A stretch of DNA of 64,000 bases from Ruminococcus gauvreauii (GTDB taxonomy: Bacteria > Bacillota > Clostridia > Lachnospirales > Lachnospiraceae): contig NZ_CP102290.1 in assembly GCF_025151995.1 (NCBI RefSeq), positions 2,418,001 through 2,482,000 on the forward strand. The letters run 5' to 3'. The translations under genes were made by a program, and so were the position numbers. This document shows positions 1-8,564 of this stretch, piece by piece (the stretch's first letter is position 1; every line of letters begins with the position of its first letter). The notes beneath the pieces were generated by a model. It saw only the letters and a program-made list of their open reading frames with translations. It was not told the DNA's origin and ran no database searches.

Positions 1-1
1 G

Positions 2-319
2 CTCGCGGCGCCTATCGGTTCCAATAAAGGACTGGCAACCAGGGAGTTTATACAGATACTGGTGGATGAAATAGAACTTCCGGTCATCGTCGATGCGGGG
101 ATAGGAAGACCGTCACAGGCATGTGAAGCCATGGAGATGGGAGCTGCCGCTGTCATGGCAAATACGGCGATAGCAACGGCAGGCGACATTCCTGCGATGG
201 CGAGAGCCTTTAAACAGGCGATCGAAGCGGGACGCGCAGCATACCTTGCAGGACTCGGCAGGGTGCTTGCAAAGGGTGGTTCGGCATCTTCACCGCTGAC
301 CGGATTCCTGGAAGAGTAG
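2..319 (+). CDS. thiG: Thiazole synthase ThiG, C-terminal part
   Basis: ThiG condenses deoxyxylulose phosphate, dehydroglycine and ThiS-thiocarboxylate into the thiazole phosphate of thiamine, in the cytoplasm. The reading frame is already open at base 2 (LAAPIGSNKGLATRE), so the start lies outside the window. Visible family signatures are the phosphate-binding loop VIVDAGIGRPSQA, MEMGAAAVMANTAIA, and the tail AGRAAYLAGLG. The C-terminus ends normally. thiH begins 10 bp downstream behind a GGGG/GAAG ribosome binding site, so both belong to one operon. Identification is firm; only the missing N-terminus is unknown. Confidence 0.93.
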   Translation, partial: LAAPIGSNKGLATREFIQILVDEIELPVIVDAGIGRPSQACEAMEMGAAAVMANTAIATAGDIPAMARAFKQAIEAGRAAYLAGLGRVLAKGGSASSPLTGFLEE

Positions 320-329
320 GGGGGAAGAA

Positions 330-1490
330 ATGTTGGAAAAGAGAATAGACCATATGAAGTATATGGAGGGAATGGAGGTCATTTCCTCCGATGTGATGGA
401 TGAAGTTGTGAGCAGCATGGAAGCATATGATTATCACGCTTATGAGGCGGAGGATGTCAGAGCGGCATTGATGCACGAAAACTGTTCCGTGGAGGATTTC
501 AAAGCGCTGCTCTCGCCGGCGGCACTTCCTTTTCTGGAGCAGATGGCGCAGCGTGCCAGGCAGGAGACACGCAGGCATTTTGGAAATACTGTCTATATGT
601 TTACACCTCTGTATATTTCAAATTATTGTGAAAATTACTGCATATACTGCGGTTTTAACTGCCACAATAACATACGACGCGCAAAACTGGATGCTGCGGG
701 TATTGAAAAAGAAATGCAGGCGATTGCCAGGACAGGCCTTGAGGAGATTCTGATCCTGACAGGGGAGAGCAGAAAAAATTCGGATGTGGCCTATATCGGA
801 GAGGCGTGCAGGATCGCACGGAAATATTTTAAGATGGTGGGACTGGAAGTTTATCCGATGAATTCCGATGAATATGCGTATCTGCATCAATGCGGTGCGG
901 ATTATGTCACGGTCTTTCAGGAGACGTATGATTCTGATAAGTACGAGACCCTCCATCTTGCTGGGCACAAACGGATTTTCCCGTATCGCGTGAATGCACA
1001 GGAGCGTGCGCTTATGGGGGGCATGCGCGGCGTGGCATTTGCGGCGCTGCTTGGCCTTGCCGATTTCAGAAAGGATGCGTTTGCGACCGGACTTCATGCG
1101 TGGCTGCTGCAGCGGAAGTACCCGTGGGCAGAGATTTCCTTTTCCTGTCCGAGGCTGCGTCCGATTATCAACAATGACAGGATTAATCCGAAAGATGTGC
1201 ATGAGAAACAACTGCTCCAGGTTATGTGTGCATACCGTATTTTCATGCCGTATGCGGGGATGACGATTTCCACAAGAGAGCGTGCCGGGTTCCGGGATCA
1301 TGTGATCGGGATGACGGCGACTAAAATTTCTGCCGGCGTCAGTACAGGTGTCGGAAGCCACGAGTCTGATGCGGCGGAGCTGGGGGACGACCAGTTTGAA
1401 ATCGCTGACGAGCGGGGCGTGGAAGAGGTCTATGCAAGTATTTTAGCACAGGGACTGCAGCCTGTTATGAACGATTATGTGTACGTTTAA
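330..1490 (+). CDS. thiH: 2-iminoacetate synthase ThiH (tyrosine lyase, radical SAM)
   Basis: Radical-SAM enzyme that cleaves tyrosine to p-cresol and dehydroglycine, which feeds ThiG in anaerobes. The 386 residues match the usual length (about 370-380). The cluster-binding cysteines are C100, C104 and C107 in NYCENYCIYCGF, the ThiH CX3CX2C pattern. The N-terminal block MEGMEVISSDVMDEV and the segments ILTGES and VTVFQETYD are also typical. The ATG follows a GGGGGGAAGAA ribosome binding site. Its end overlaps the next gene by 14 bp, which points to translational coupling. Using ThiH rather than the oxidase ThiO fits an anaerobe. Confidence 0.95.
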   Translation: MLEKRIDHMKYMEGMEVISSDVMDEVVSSMEAYDYHAYEAEDVRAALMHENCSVEDFKALLSPAALPFLEQMAQRARQETRRHFGNTVYMFTPLYISNYCENYCIYCGFNCHNNIRRAKLDAAGIEKEMQAIARTGLEEILILTGESRKNSDVAYIGEACRIARKYFKMVGLEVYPMNSDEYAYLHQCGADYVTVFQETYDSDKYETLHLAGHKRIFPYRVNAQERALMGGMRGVAFAALLGLADFRKDAFATGLHAWLLQRKYPWAEISFSCPRLRPIINNDRINPKDVHEKQLLQVMCAYRIFMPYAGMTISTRERAGFRDHVIGMTATKISAGVSTGVGSHESDAAELGDDQFEIADERGVEEVYASILAQGLQPVMNDYVYV

Positions 1491-2040
1491 AATAATTGCT
1501 GTGACGAACCGCCGGCTCTGCCGCCGTCCGCTGACGGAACAGCTGGAACGCATTGCCAGCGTAAACAGACCGGATCTGGTTATGTTAAGAGAGAAGGATT
1601 TATCAGAAGAAGAGTATCAGGATCTTGCAGAAAGAGTAACTGCCGGCTGTATGCGGCTGGGGATTCCGTGTGTGCTTCACACATACACGGAAGTCGCCCG
1701 CAGGCTGGCGTGGCCTGCCATTCATCTTCCGTTCCCGTTGTTTCAGGAACAGTGGCAGGAGCTGAAAGCGTTCAACGTATGCGGTACATCGGTACATTCT
1801 GTGGAGGACGCTGTATGGGCTCAGGAACATAATGCCGGCTATGTGACAGCCGGTCACGTATTTTCAACAGACTGCAAACCGGGGCTGCCTCCGAGGGGGC
1901 TTGGCTTTCTGGAAAAAGTGTGCAGCGCGGTGGAGATTCCAGTCTATGCGATCGGAGGAATCACGGAGAAAAACGTGGAACTGATCAGGGGGACCAGGGC
2001 GTCGGGAGCCTGTATGATGTCGAATATGATGAAAATATAA
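1477..2040 (+). CDS. tenI: TenI-like thiazole tautomerase (ThiE-fold protein)
   Basis: 187-residue TIM-barrel protein of the ThiE/TenI family, overlapping thiH by 14 bp. TenI aromatises the thiazole product of ThiG; ThiE couples pyrimidine and thiazole. Three features point to TenI: the segment GHVFSTDCKPGLPPRG, close to the GHVFETDCKKGL block of Bacillus TenI; GTSVHSVEDA; and HTYTEVA where ThiE normally has an N-D pair that binds Mg-pyrophosphate. LREKDL and IPVYAIGGI are shared by both families. It is shorter than most ThiE proteins (about 210). Automated annotation would probably call it thiamine phosphate synthase. The family is certain; the TenI assignment is inference from motifs. Confidence 0.78.
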   Translation: MCTFKIIAVTNRRLCRRPLTEQLERIASVNRPDLVMLREKDLSEEEYQDLAERVTAGCMRLGIPCVLHTYTEVARRLAWPAIHLPFPLFQEQWQELKAFNVCGTSVHSVEDAVWAQEHNAGYVTAGHVFSTDCKPGLPPRGLGFLEKVCSAVEIPVYAIGGITEKNVELIRGTRASGACMMSNMMKI

Positions 2041-2044
2041 CTGC

Positions 2045-2073
2045 TTGTATTTTTTTCCATTCTTCTGTATAAT
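2045..2073 (+). promoter_or_regulatory. Sigma-A type promoter for the glucosaminidase gene
   Basis: TTGTAT (2045-2050) and TATAAT (2068-2073) are 17 bp apart. They lie between the thi operon and the start at 2125, so the wall hydrolase has its own promoter. Confidence 0.7.
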
Positions 2074-2124
2074 GAATACATTAATTATTAAGATATGATG
2101 TACGTGAACAGCGATGAGGTGGAT

Positions 2125-3009
2125 ATGAAGCAAAAACGAGTGGCGGCGTGTCTTCTTGCGGGAATGCTGGCGGTGACGAGTGCGGTCCCTGTGTTCGCAG
2201 AACCGCAGGAGCAGAACTACAACAGGGTGGAAGAGCGTCAGAAAGCAAGAGAAGAATCAGGCGGCAGTGAGGATACACAGGAGACTGCAGGCCTTACAGG
2301 AACAATTACCAATGCGGCTGATGTAGCGAATCTGGCAGAGACAGACCGGGTGGCGATCATCGGCAGGATGTGCCAGCAGGACTACGCAAAATCCGGGATA
2401 CTCGCGAGTATCAGTGCAGCCCAGTGTATTCTGGAGTCGGGATATATGGGAACAGACCTTGCACAGGAAGCAAATAACTGTTTCGGCATGAAGGTAACAC
2501 TATCCGGAAATACATGGGAGAACAGTTCCTGGGATGGAATCTCGTCCTATACAAAACAGACAGGTGAGGAGTATGGAGGACGCAGGGTTACGATTACAGC
2601 GGCTTTTCGAAAATATGACTGTGTGGAGGACTCCGTCGCAGATCATTCGGCATATCTGCTGGGGGCCACTGACGGTGACGGGCTGCGATACGAGGGTTTG
2701 AAAGGCGAAACCGACTACAGGACAGCGATTCAGATCATCAAAGACGGCGGATATGCAACCGACAGCGCATACGTGTCTAAGATCTGCAATATCATAGAAA
2801 AATTCAATCTGACGCAGTATGATGTTATGTTGGATACCAGAAGCAATGATGAGCTGCTCGAGGATGTGCAGTTCTACCGGATTAGAAAGACCTGGGAGGA
2901 TGAAGACAGCCAGCAGGGAGCATATGTGGACCTTGCACAGGCTAAAAAGGCGTGCAAAAAAGGATACAGCGTATTCAGTCCGGACGGGGAAAAAATCTAT
3001 ACGAGATAG
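2125..3009 (+). CDS. Secreted glucosaminidase-domain (GH73-like) cell-wall hydrolase
   Basis: A 294-residue protein with a Sec signal peptide (MKQKRVAACLLAGMLAVTSA, cleavage likely after VFA). A linker rich in E, Q and R follows, then a glucosaminidase domain from about residue 70 to 235. Family marks are ILASISAAQCILESGYM with the catalytic Glu, NNCFGMK, and FRKYDCVEDSVADHSAYL. Such enzymes cut the N-acetylglucosaminyl bond of peptidoglycan. The ATG at 2125 has GAGGTGG just upstream; an in-frame ATG at 2095 would put 10 charged residues before the signal peptide and lacks a good site. The C-terminal 60 residues are not recognised. Confidence 0.85.
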   Translation: MKQKRVAACLLAGMLAVTSAVPVFAEPQEQNYNRVEERQKAREESGGSEDTQETAGLTGTITNAADVANLAETDRVAIIGRMCQQDYAKSGILASISAAQCILESGYMGTDLAQEANNCFGMKVTLSGNTWENSSWDGISSYTKQTGEEYGGRRVTITAAFRKYDCVEDSVADHSAYLLGATDGDGLRYEGLKGETDYRTAIQIIKDGGYATDSAYVSKICNIIEKFNLTQYDVMLDTRSNDELLEDVQFYRIRKTWEDEDSQQGAYVDLAQAKKACKKGYSVFSPDGEKIYTR

Positions 3010-3034
3010 GTATACTGCACAGCAGATACCTTGG

Positions 3035-3062
3035 CATGACCGCAGAAGCTTCTGCGGTCATG
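3035..3062. repeat. Perfect 28-bp palindrome downstream of the glucosaminidase gene
   Basis: CATGACCGCAGAAG is followed at once by its exact reverse complement. It starts 25 bp after the stop codon. No T-run follows, so it is not a classic terminator; it may be a 3'-end stabiliser or a protein site. Confidence 0.6.
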
Positions 3063-3170
3063 TTGGCGTATAAAACAAACAGGCTTTTTGTTCTGGAACA
3101 GCCGTTTTTGTTTACTTTATGTCAGGAGCAGTGACGGCGAGAAAAAAGGCTTTTTTATTTGGCAGAAAAA

Positions 3171-3179
3171 TGATATAAT
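3171..3179 (+). promoter_or_regulatory. Extended -10 promoter for gdpP-rplI-dnaB
   Basis: TGATATAAT (TG plus TATAAT at 3174-3179) lies 61 bp before gdpP. The matching -35 position is only a T-run, so recognition would rest on the extended -10. Confidence 0.55.
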
Positions 3180-3240
3180 GAGACAGAAACGCTACTACAG
3201 AATTCTAAATCTATAGGAAAAATTACAGTAGGTAAAAGGT

Positions 3241-5292
3241 ATGAATGGAAGAATAAAACTTTCAGGGCCGCTGAAATCTTATCTGAACTGGCCGATAACT
3301 CTCAGCGTTTTGATGATTATTATGAATATTGCCGTGTATTTTATCAATGTCAGGGCTGGGACTCTCGTGAGTTTTTTTGTGGCAGCCTATATTGCGATCG
3401 TGGTGATATTGTATTTTCATAACCGCCCGATTATTCTGAATGAGCTGATCACATTTGCTACGCAGTATGGTCAGATTCAGAAAAACCTGATGCGTGACTT
3501 TGCGATTCCCTTTGCTGTTCTGGATGCGGACGGAAAAGTCATGTGGCTGAACAAATCATTTTCAAAGCTGACGGGAAAGGACAAGAAGTACCACAAATCC
3601 ATCACGAATGTCATGTCGGAGATTACACAGGATATCCTTCCCGGTGAAGAAGATGAAATTAAGGAAGTGGAAATCAGTTACGGAAGCCAGAATTTCCGGG
3701 TAAAGCTGCAGCGCATCAATATTGACGGACTTCTCCAGAATTCCAAACTTGTAGATGTGGAAGAGGTGCGGGATAATTGTCTGATTGGCCTTTACATGTA
3801 CGATGTGACGGAGTTAAACGAATACATTCGAAAGAATGAAGAGGAAAAGCTGGTGTCCGGTCTCCTGTATCTGGATAATTACGAGGAAGCGACTGACAGC
3901 GTAGAGGAAGTTCGCAGATCACTCCTGACAGCGCTGATCGAGCGTAAGATCACGAAATATTTTTCAGCGGTTGACGGGGTTGTCAAACGCCTTGAGAAAG
4001 ACAAGTACTTTCTGGTTATGCGCAGAGGATCCATGGAGCAGCTGAAAGAGCAGAAATTTAATATCCTGGAGGATATTAAAAATGTCAATATTGGAAATGA
4101 AATGTCTGTCACGATCAGTATGGGTCTGGGTGCGCATGCGGACACGTATGCACAGACTGCGGAGTATGCGCGGGTAGCAATCGAACTGGCGCTTGGCCGG
4201 GGCGGGGATCAGGTCGTCATAAAAGACGGAGACCAGATTTCCTATTATGGCGGTAAATCACAGATGGTGGAGAAAACCACGCGTGTCAAGGCACGGGTGA
4301 AAGCACATGCACTCAAAGAGTTTATGAGCCAGAAAGACAATGTGGTTGTGATGGGCCATAAAATCACGGATGTTGATACCTTCGGTGCAGCTATCGGTAT
4401 CTACCGCGCAGCAAAAACCCTGAATAAAAAGGCTTATATCGTCATTAACAATGCGACCTCCTCCATAAGGCCGCTGATGGACGAATTTATCAATAATCCG
4501 GATTACGATCCGCATATGTTCGTGAACAGCCATGAGGCAAAAGACATCACGGACGATAATACGGTGCTTGTCGTTGTTGACACCAACCGCCCGAGTTATT
4601 CGGAATGTGAGGAACTGCTGTCTATGACAAAGACGATCGTGGTACTTGACCATCACCGCCAGAGCAGTGAGGTCATTAAGAATGCAGTCCTCTCATATAT
4701 TGAGCCTTATGCATCCTCGGCGTGTGAAATGGTTGCGGAGGTGCTTCAGTATTTTGCAGACGGTATACGGATCCGCAATATAGAAGCAGACAGCATTTAT
4801 GCGGGAATCATGATTGATACGAATAATTTTATGACTAAGACGGGTGTGCGTACCTTTGAGGCAGCAGCATTTCTGCGGAGGTGCGGCGCTGATGTGACGC
4901 GTGTGCGCAAGCTGTTCCGGGAGAATGCGGAAGATTACCGCGCAAGAGGAGAAGCGATACGTAATGCGGAGCTCTTCAGGAAATGTTATGCGATTTCAGT
5001 GTGTCCGGCGGAGGGACTGGAAAGCCCGACGGTCGTCGGTGCACAGGCGGCAAATGAACTGCTGAATATCGTCGGTGTTAAGGCGTCTTTTGTGATGACA
5101 GACTATAAAGATATGATCTATATCAGTGCCCGTGCGATTGATGAAGTAAATGTACAGATCATCATGGAGCGAATGGGCGGCGGCGGGCATTTGAATATCG
5201 CCGGATCCCAGCTGAAGGGATATACGGTCAGGGAAGCCATTGACTACCTGAAACAGACATTACAGGAAATGATAGACGGAGGAGATATCTGA
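3241..5292 (+). CDS. gdpP: Cyclic-di-AMP phosphodiesterase GdpP
   Basis: Membrane-bound DHH/DHHA1 phosphodiesterase that hydrolyses c-di-AMP, controlling wall stress, potassium and osmotic balance. The 683 residues follow the family order: two membrane helices (about 17-60), a degenerate PAS domain (about 85-200), a degenerate GGDEF domain ending near SMGLGAH, then the DHH domain with MGHKITDVDTFGAA, VVVDTNRPSY and DHHRQ, and a DHHA1 domain closing with GGGGHLNIAG. All metal-ligand motifs are present, so it should be active. The stop shares one base with the rplI start (TGATG). The gdpP-rplI-dnaB order is conserved in Firmicutes. Confidence 0.95.
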   Translation: MNGRIKLSGPLKSYLNWPITLSVLMIIMNIAVYFINVRAGTLVSFFVAAYIAIVVILYFHNRPIILNELITFATQYGQIQKNLMRDFAIPFAVLDADGKVMWLNKSFSKLTGKDKKYHKSITNVMSEITQDILPGEEDEIKEVEISYGSQNFRVKLQRINIDGLLQNSKLVDVEEVRDNCLIGLYMYDVTELNEYIRKNEEEKLVSGLLYLDNYEEATDSVEEVRRSLLTALIERKITKYFSAVDGVVKRLEKDKYFLVMRRGSMEQLKEQKFNILEDIKNVNIGNEMSVTISMGLGAHADTYAQTAEYARVAIELALGRGGDQVVIKDGDQISYYGGKSQMVEKTTRVKARVKAHALKEFMSQKDNVVVMGHKITDVDTFGAAIGIYRAAKTLNKKAYIVINNATSSIRPLMDEFINNPDYDPHMFVNSHEAKDITDDNTVLVVVDTNRPSYSECEELLSMTKTIVVLDHHRQSSEVIKNAVLSYIEPYASSACEMVAEVLQYFADGIRIRNIEADSIYAGIMIDTNNFMTKTGVRTFEAAAFLRRCGADVTRVRKLFRENAEDYRARGEAIRNAELFRKCYAISVCPAEGLESPTVVGAQAANELLNIVGVKASFVMTDYKDMIYISARAIDEVNVQIIMERMGGGGHLNIAGSQLKGYTVREAIDYLKQTLQEMIDGGDI

Positions 5293-5738
5293 TGAAAGTA
5301 ATATTACTGGAAGATGTAAAAGCTTTGGGAAAAAAAGGAGAAGTCGTTAACGTAAGCGACGGATATGCAAGAAATATGCTGCTTCCAAAGAAACTGGGAC
5401 TGGAAGCGACATCCAGGAATATGAATGACCTGAAGCTTGCGAAGGCACACGATGATAAGATTGCAAAAGAAAATCTGGAAGCCGCACGTCAGTTTAAGGC
5501 TGAACTGGAGGCGAAGGAGGTTACGGTCTCGATCAAAGTCGGTGAGGGCGGGAAAACATTCGGTTCTGTATCCGCGAAGGAGATTGCGGAAGCCGCAAAA
5601 GAGCAGCTGGGATATGAGCTGGACAAGAAGAAAATGCAGCTGAACAATCCGATCCGTGAACTGGGAACCACCATGGTTCCGCTGCGTCTGCACCCCAAGG
5701 TGACGGCCGAACTTAAAGTCATTGTGAAGGAAGCTTAG
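5292..5738 (+). CDS. rplI: Ribosomal protein L9
   Basis: 148 residues, the usual length. The N-terminal rRNA-binding domain shows MKVILLEDVKALGKKGEVV and VSDGYARNMLLPKKL, followed by the long connecting helix (about 40-75) and the C-terminal domain with GKTFGSVS. It sits between gdpP (1-base overlap) and dnaB (11 bp gap), so it is expressed in that operon. Confidence 0.97.
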   Translation: MKVILLEDVKALGKKGEVVNVSDGYARNMLLPKKLGLEATSRNMNDLKLAKAHDDKIAKENLEAARQFKAELEAKEVTVSIKVGEGGKTFGSVSAKEIAEAAKEQLGYELDKKKMQLNNPIRELGTTMVPLRLHPKVTAELKVIVKEA

Positions 5739-5749
5739 GAGGAATTTGC

Positions 5750-7078
5750 GTGGAAGAAGCGCTTATCAAAAGAATACTGCCTCACAGCACTGAGGCGGAG
5801 CAGTCTGTCATCGGTTCCATGCTGATGGACCGGGAAGCTATTTTGGTAGCGTCTGAGATGCTGACCGGGGATGATTTTTACCAGCATCAGTATAAAGTCG
5901 TATATGAAGCTATGCTGGAACTCTTCAACGAGGGCAAACCGGTAGATCCCGTGACACTCCAGAACAGGCTGCAGGAAAAAGACGTGCCGCCTGAGATCAG
6001 CAGCATGGAATTCGTACGCGATGTGATTTCTGCTGTTCCGACTTCTGCAAACGTGAAGTACTATGCGGGGATCGTGAAGGATAAGGCAATGCTCCGCAGG
6101 CTGATCAAAGTCAATGAGGAAATTTCCAATGCCTGTTACCTGAATAACGATAAGGTAGAGGATATTATGGAGGATGCGGAGAAGCGTATGTTTGAGCTTC
6201 TTCAGAAGAGGAACAGCGGGGAGTTTGTGCCGATCCGTCAGGTCGTGCTGAATGCGCTTGATACGATTGAGAAGGCATCCAGGACTAAGGGAAGTGTGAC
6301 CGGGCTTCCGACAGGTTTTGTGGATCTTGACTATAAGACTTCCGGGTTTCAGCCGTCTGATTTCATCCTGGTCGCGGCGCGCCCGTCGATGGGAAAGACG
6401 GCATTTGTGCTGAATATTGCACAGTATATGGCATTTAAAAAAAATCTGACGGTAGCCATTTTCAGTCTGGAGATGTCCAGAGAACAGTTGGTGAACCGTC
6501 TGTTTTCTTTGGAATCAAGGGTGGATTCTCAGAGTATCCGTACCGGTAATCTGAAGGATGAAGACTGGGCTAAATTGATAGAAGGTGCCGGTGTCATCGG
6601 TAATTCCAACCTGATTATAGAGGATACTCCCGGTATCTCAATCTCTGAGATGCGTTCCAAATGCAGAAAGTTCAAGCTGGAACATAATCTGGGGATTATC
6701 ATCATCGACTATCTGCAGCTCATGAGCGGCAGCGGGAGGAGTGATTCCAGACAGCAGGAGATTTCGGATATTTCACGTTCACTCAAATCGCTTGCCCGGG
6801 AACTGAGTGTTCCGGTTGTAGCACTTTCTCAGCTGAGCCGTGCGGTTGAAAAACGTGATGATAAACGGCCGATGCTGTCAGACCTTCGTGAATCGGGAGC
6901 CATTGAACAGGATGCCGATGTCGTAATGTTTATATATCGGGACGACTACTATAATAAAGACACTGAGAACCCGAATGTGGCGGAGATTATTATCGCCAAG
7001 CAGAGGAACGGCCCGATCGGGACGGTAAATCTGGTATGGATGCCGGAATACACACGCTTTGTTAACTGGAAGAAGTAA
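5750..7078 (+). CDS. dnaB: Replicative DNA helicase DnaB
   Basis: Hexameric helicase that unwinds DNA at the replication fork. The 442 residues hold the N-terminal primase-interacting domain (HSTEAEQSVIGSML at the start), a linker, and the RecA-like domain with Walker A ARPSMGKTAF, Walker B IIIIDYLQLM and the DLRESGAIEQDADVV arginine-finger region. Translation starts at GTG 5750 behind AGGAGG (5737-5742). In Bacillus the equivalent gene is named dnaC. Confidence 0.96.
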   Translation: MEEALIKRILPHSTEAEQSVIGSMLMDREAILVASEMLTGDDFYQHQYKVVYEAMLELFNEGKPVDPVTLQNRLQEKDVPPEISSMEFVRDVISAVPTSANVKYYAGIVKDKAMLRRLIKVNEEISNACYLNNDKVEDIMEDAEKRMFELLQKRNSGEFVPIRQVVLNALDTIEKASRTKGSVTGLPTGFVDLDYKTSGFQPSDFILVAARPSMGKTAFVLNIAQYMAFKKNLTVAIFSLEMSREQLVNRLFSLESRVDSQSIRTGNLKDEDWAKLIEGAGVIGNSNLIIEDTPGISISEMRSKCRKFKLEHNLGIIIIDYLQLMSGSGRSDSRQQEISDISRSLKSLARELSVPVVALSQLSRAVEKRDDKRPMLSDLRESGAIEQDADVVMFIYRDDYYNKDTENPNVAEIIIAKQRNGPIGTVNLVWMPEYTRFVNWKK

Positions 7079-7156
7079 GATGATCGTTTACACTCGAATC
7101 CGGATGTGCACGGCTGCCATGGGACAGGCATGTCGGAATCCGTCGATGTCTTTTCA

Positions 7157-7184
7157 TTGCAATTGTAGCCCTGAATGCTATAAT
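7157..7184 (+). promoter_or_regulatory. Promoter of the MerR-like gene
   Basis: TTGCAA (7157-7162) and TATAAT (7179-7184) are 16 bp apart with TGC directly before the -10. It lies 33 bp upstream of the start at 7218. Confidence 0.7.
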
Positions 7185-7217
7185 AAAATTGAAGCTTAAG
7201 CATAAAGGGGTAAGTAT

Positions 7218-7775
7218 ATGAGTGAAACCAGATTTCTGATTTCTGAAGCGGCCAGGATGGTGGATGTGGAGACCCACGTGCTTCGTTACTGGGAGGAAGA
7301 ACTTGCTCTTCCGATCGCAAGGAATGAAATGGGACATCGTTACTACACCAGAGAAGATATTCAGATTTTTCTGAGTATAAAGGAACTTAAGAAAAAGGGG
7401 TTTCAGTTAAAGACCATTAAGGAACTGGTACCGGGACTTCGGCGCGAATTGTATGCAAATGCGTCCAGGAAATCTGAAACAGATGCCAAAAAAGGGGTTA
7501 TTGAGAAAGATTCGCAGAAAAAAGAGCCGGTAGTTGAGAAGAAGAAAATAGTTTCTGAACGAAAAGAAGAAAAAGAGCCCGATAAAAAACAGGAATTCTA
7601 CCAGATTCTGGACCGTCTTCTGACGCAGATCAAGGATATGGATCATCAGGAAGACCGCTACAAGAGACTGGATGCGGCAATTCGCCACCATCAGTATTCA
7701 AGGCGAATGGTCGCTGCGACGAAAGAGCAGGGAAAGAAGCGAAAAAAGAAGTTTTCAAAACCGGGGAAAAGCTGA
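7218..7775 (+). CDS. MerR-type HTH protein with a long charged C-terminus
   Basis: 185 residues. The first 75 form a MerR winged-helix domain: FLISEAARMVDVETHVLRYW, then EEELALPIARNEMGHRYYT and IKELKKKGFQLKTIKEL. Instead of an effector domain there is a Lys/Glu-rich stretch (about 80-130) and a basic tail ending KKRKKKFSKPGKS. That layout recalls chromosome-associated MerR-like proteins such as RacA more than metal- or drug-sensing MerR regulators, but this is only a resemblance. It is a single gene with its own promoter and a bidirectional terminator. Confidence 0.75.
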   Translation: MSETRFLISEAARMVDVETHVLRYWEEELALPIARNEMGHRYYTREDIQIFLSIKELKKKGFQLKTIKELVPGLRRELYANASRKSETDAKKGVIEKDSQKKEPVVEKKKIVSERKEEKEPDKKQEFYQILDRLLTQIKDMDHQEDRYKRLDAAIRHHQYSRRMVAATKEQGKKRKKKFSKPGKS

Positions 7776-7782
7776 TCAAATA

Positions 7783-7818
7783 AAAAACTGCCCAGACCTG
7801 TACGGCCGAGCAGTTTTT
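7783..7818. terminator. Bidirectional intrinsic terminator
   Basis: AAAAACTGC (7783-7791) pairs with GCAGTTTTT (7810-7818). The A and T runs serve both the MerR-like gene (plus) and the convergent ferredoxin gene (minus). Confidence 0.8.
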
Positions 7819-7827
7819 TATATGTGA

Positions 7828-7998
7828 TTATTCGTTTGTGATAGCGTCTGTAGGACATGCACCCGCGCATGTTCCGCAGTCCACACATGTATTAGGATCG
7901 ATTTCGTACTGAGTATCGCCCTGCGCGATAGCGCCTACCGGACATTCACTCTCACATGATCCGCAGCTTACGCATGCGTCAGTAATTACATATGCCAT
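7828..7998 (-). CDS. 2[4Fe-4S] ferredoxin
   Basis: A 56-residue clostridial-type ferredoxin, a small soluble electron carrier. Both cluster motifs are intact: CVSCGSCESECP (C9, C12, C15, C19) and CVDCGTCAGACP (C38, C41, C44, C48). The start at 7998 has AGGAGG nine bases upstream; an in-frame ATG at 8007 touches that site and is unlikely. It is transcribed convergently to the MerR-like gene from its own promoter. Confidence 0.95.
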   Translation of the reverse strand: MAYVITDACVSCGSCESECPVGAIAQGDTQYEIDPNTCVDCGTCAGACPTDAITNE

Positions 7999-8049
7999 AA
8001 CATTCATCCTCCTCTTATTTTACGATTCCCCATCTCTGGGTCTAAGCAC

Positions 8050-8078
8050 ATTTTAATATATCTTCTGAAATAATACAA
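8050..8078 (-). promoter_or_regulatory. Promoter of the ferredoxin gene
   Basis: On the minus strand TTGTAT (8078-8073) and TAAAAT (8055-8050) are 17 bp apart, about 50 bp before the start codon. Confidence 0.65.
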
Positions 8079-8125
8079 GTATTAATTTCGAAACAATTTA
8101 CCAGTGCTTTTTCTGAAGGTTTAGG

Positions 8126-8154
8126 TTGTTTTTCGGGTTAAAAGGTATTATAAT
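8126..8154 (+). promoter_or_regulatory. Promoter of the DUF1858 gene
   Basis: TTGTTT (8126-8131) and TATAAT (8149-8154) with a 17-bp spacer, 56 bp before the start at 8211. Confidence 0.65.
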
Positions 8155-8210
8155 GAGCTGTACAGACTGATGATAACCGATATGGTTGAATGATAAGGAG
8201 GAAATTTATC

Positions 8211-8414
8211 ATGGCACAGATTAATAAAGATATGCTGATTGGCGAACTTCTTCAGATGAACCCAAATATTGCGGCAATTTTGATGAGAGCAGGTATGCAT
8301 TGCGTCGGATGCCCGTCTGCACAGGGAGAAAGCCTGGCAGAAGCAGCTATGGTTCACGGAATGGATGCGGATCTTCTGGAAAGACAGATCAATGATTTTC
8401 TGGCAAATGCATAG
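8211..8414 (+). CDS. DUF1858-type redox-disulfide domain protein
   Basis: 67 residues forming a single DUF1858 / hybrid-cluster-associated disulfide domain: INKDMLIGELLQMNPNIAAI, then MRAGMHCVGCPSAQGESLAE with the C31-x-x-C34 pair, and a closing helix. Related domains occur at the N-terminus of ScdA/RIC iron-sulfur repair proteins; the molecular role of the free-standing form is not established. ATG 8211 has AAGGAGG (8195-8201) upstream; the in-frame start at 8190 has none. Single-gene unit with its own promoter and terminator. Confidence 0.85.
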   Translation: MAQINKDMLIGELLQMNPNIAAILMRAGMHCVGCPSAQGESLAEAAMVHGMDADLLERQINDFLANA

Positions 8415-8421
8415 AACACGG

Positions 8422-8449
8422 CGGGTCGATTGATATCGGCCCGTTTTTT
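8422..8449 (+). terminator. Intrinsic terminator after the DUF1858 gene
   Basis: CGGGTCGAT (8422-8430) pairs with ATCGGCCCG (8435-8443) around a TGAT loop, followed by six T. From here to 8564 no gene is seen, only a weak CGTAT/ATACG pairing. Confidence 0.85.
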
Positions 8450-8564
8450 ATCGTATAGGAAACTTTGTTACCCATACGATAAAAACCCTCCCAAGGTACT
8501 GGACTCTGGCATCATTTCAGGGGTATTCCCATACAGCAGGAGAATTGGTCCCTTATGCAGGTTA

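Noticed and set aside
618..1361. 247-codon minus-strand frame inside thiH
   Set aside because: Entirely within thiH, which has clear radical-SAM motifs; no independent support.
1477..2040. Thiamine phosphate synthase (thiE)
   Set aside because: The TenI-specific block and missing ThiE active-site pair make TenI the better call.
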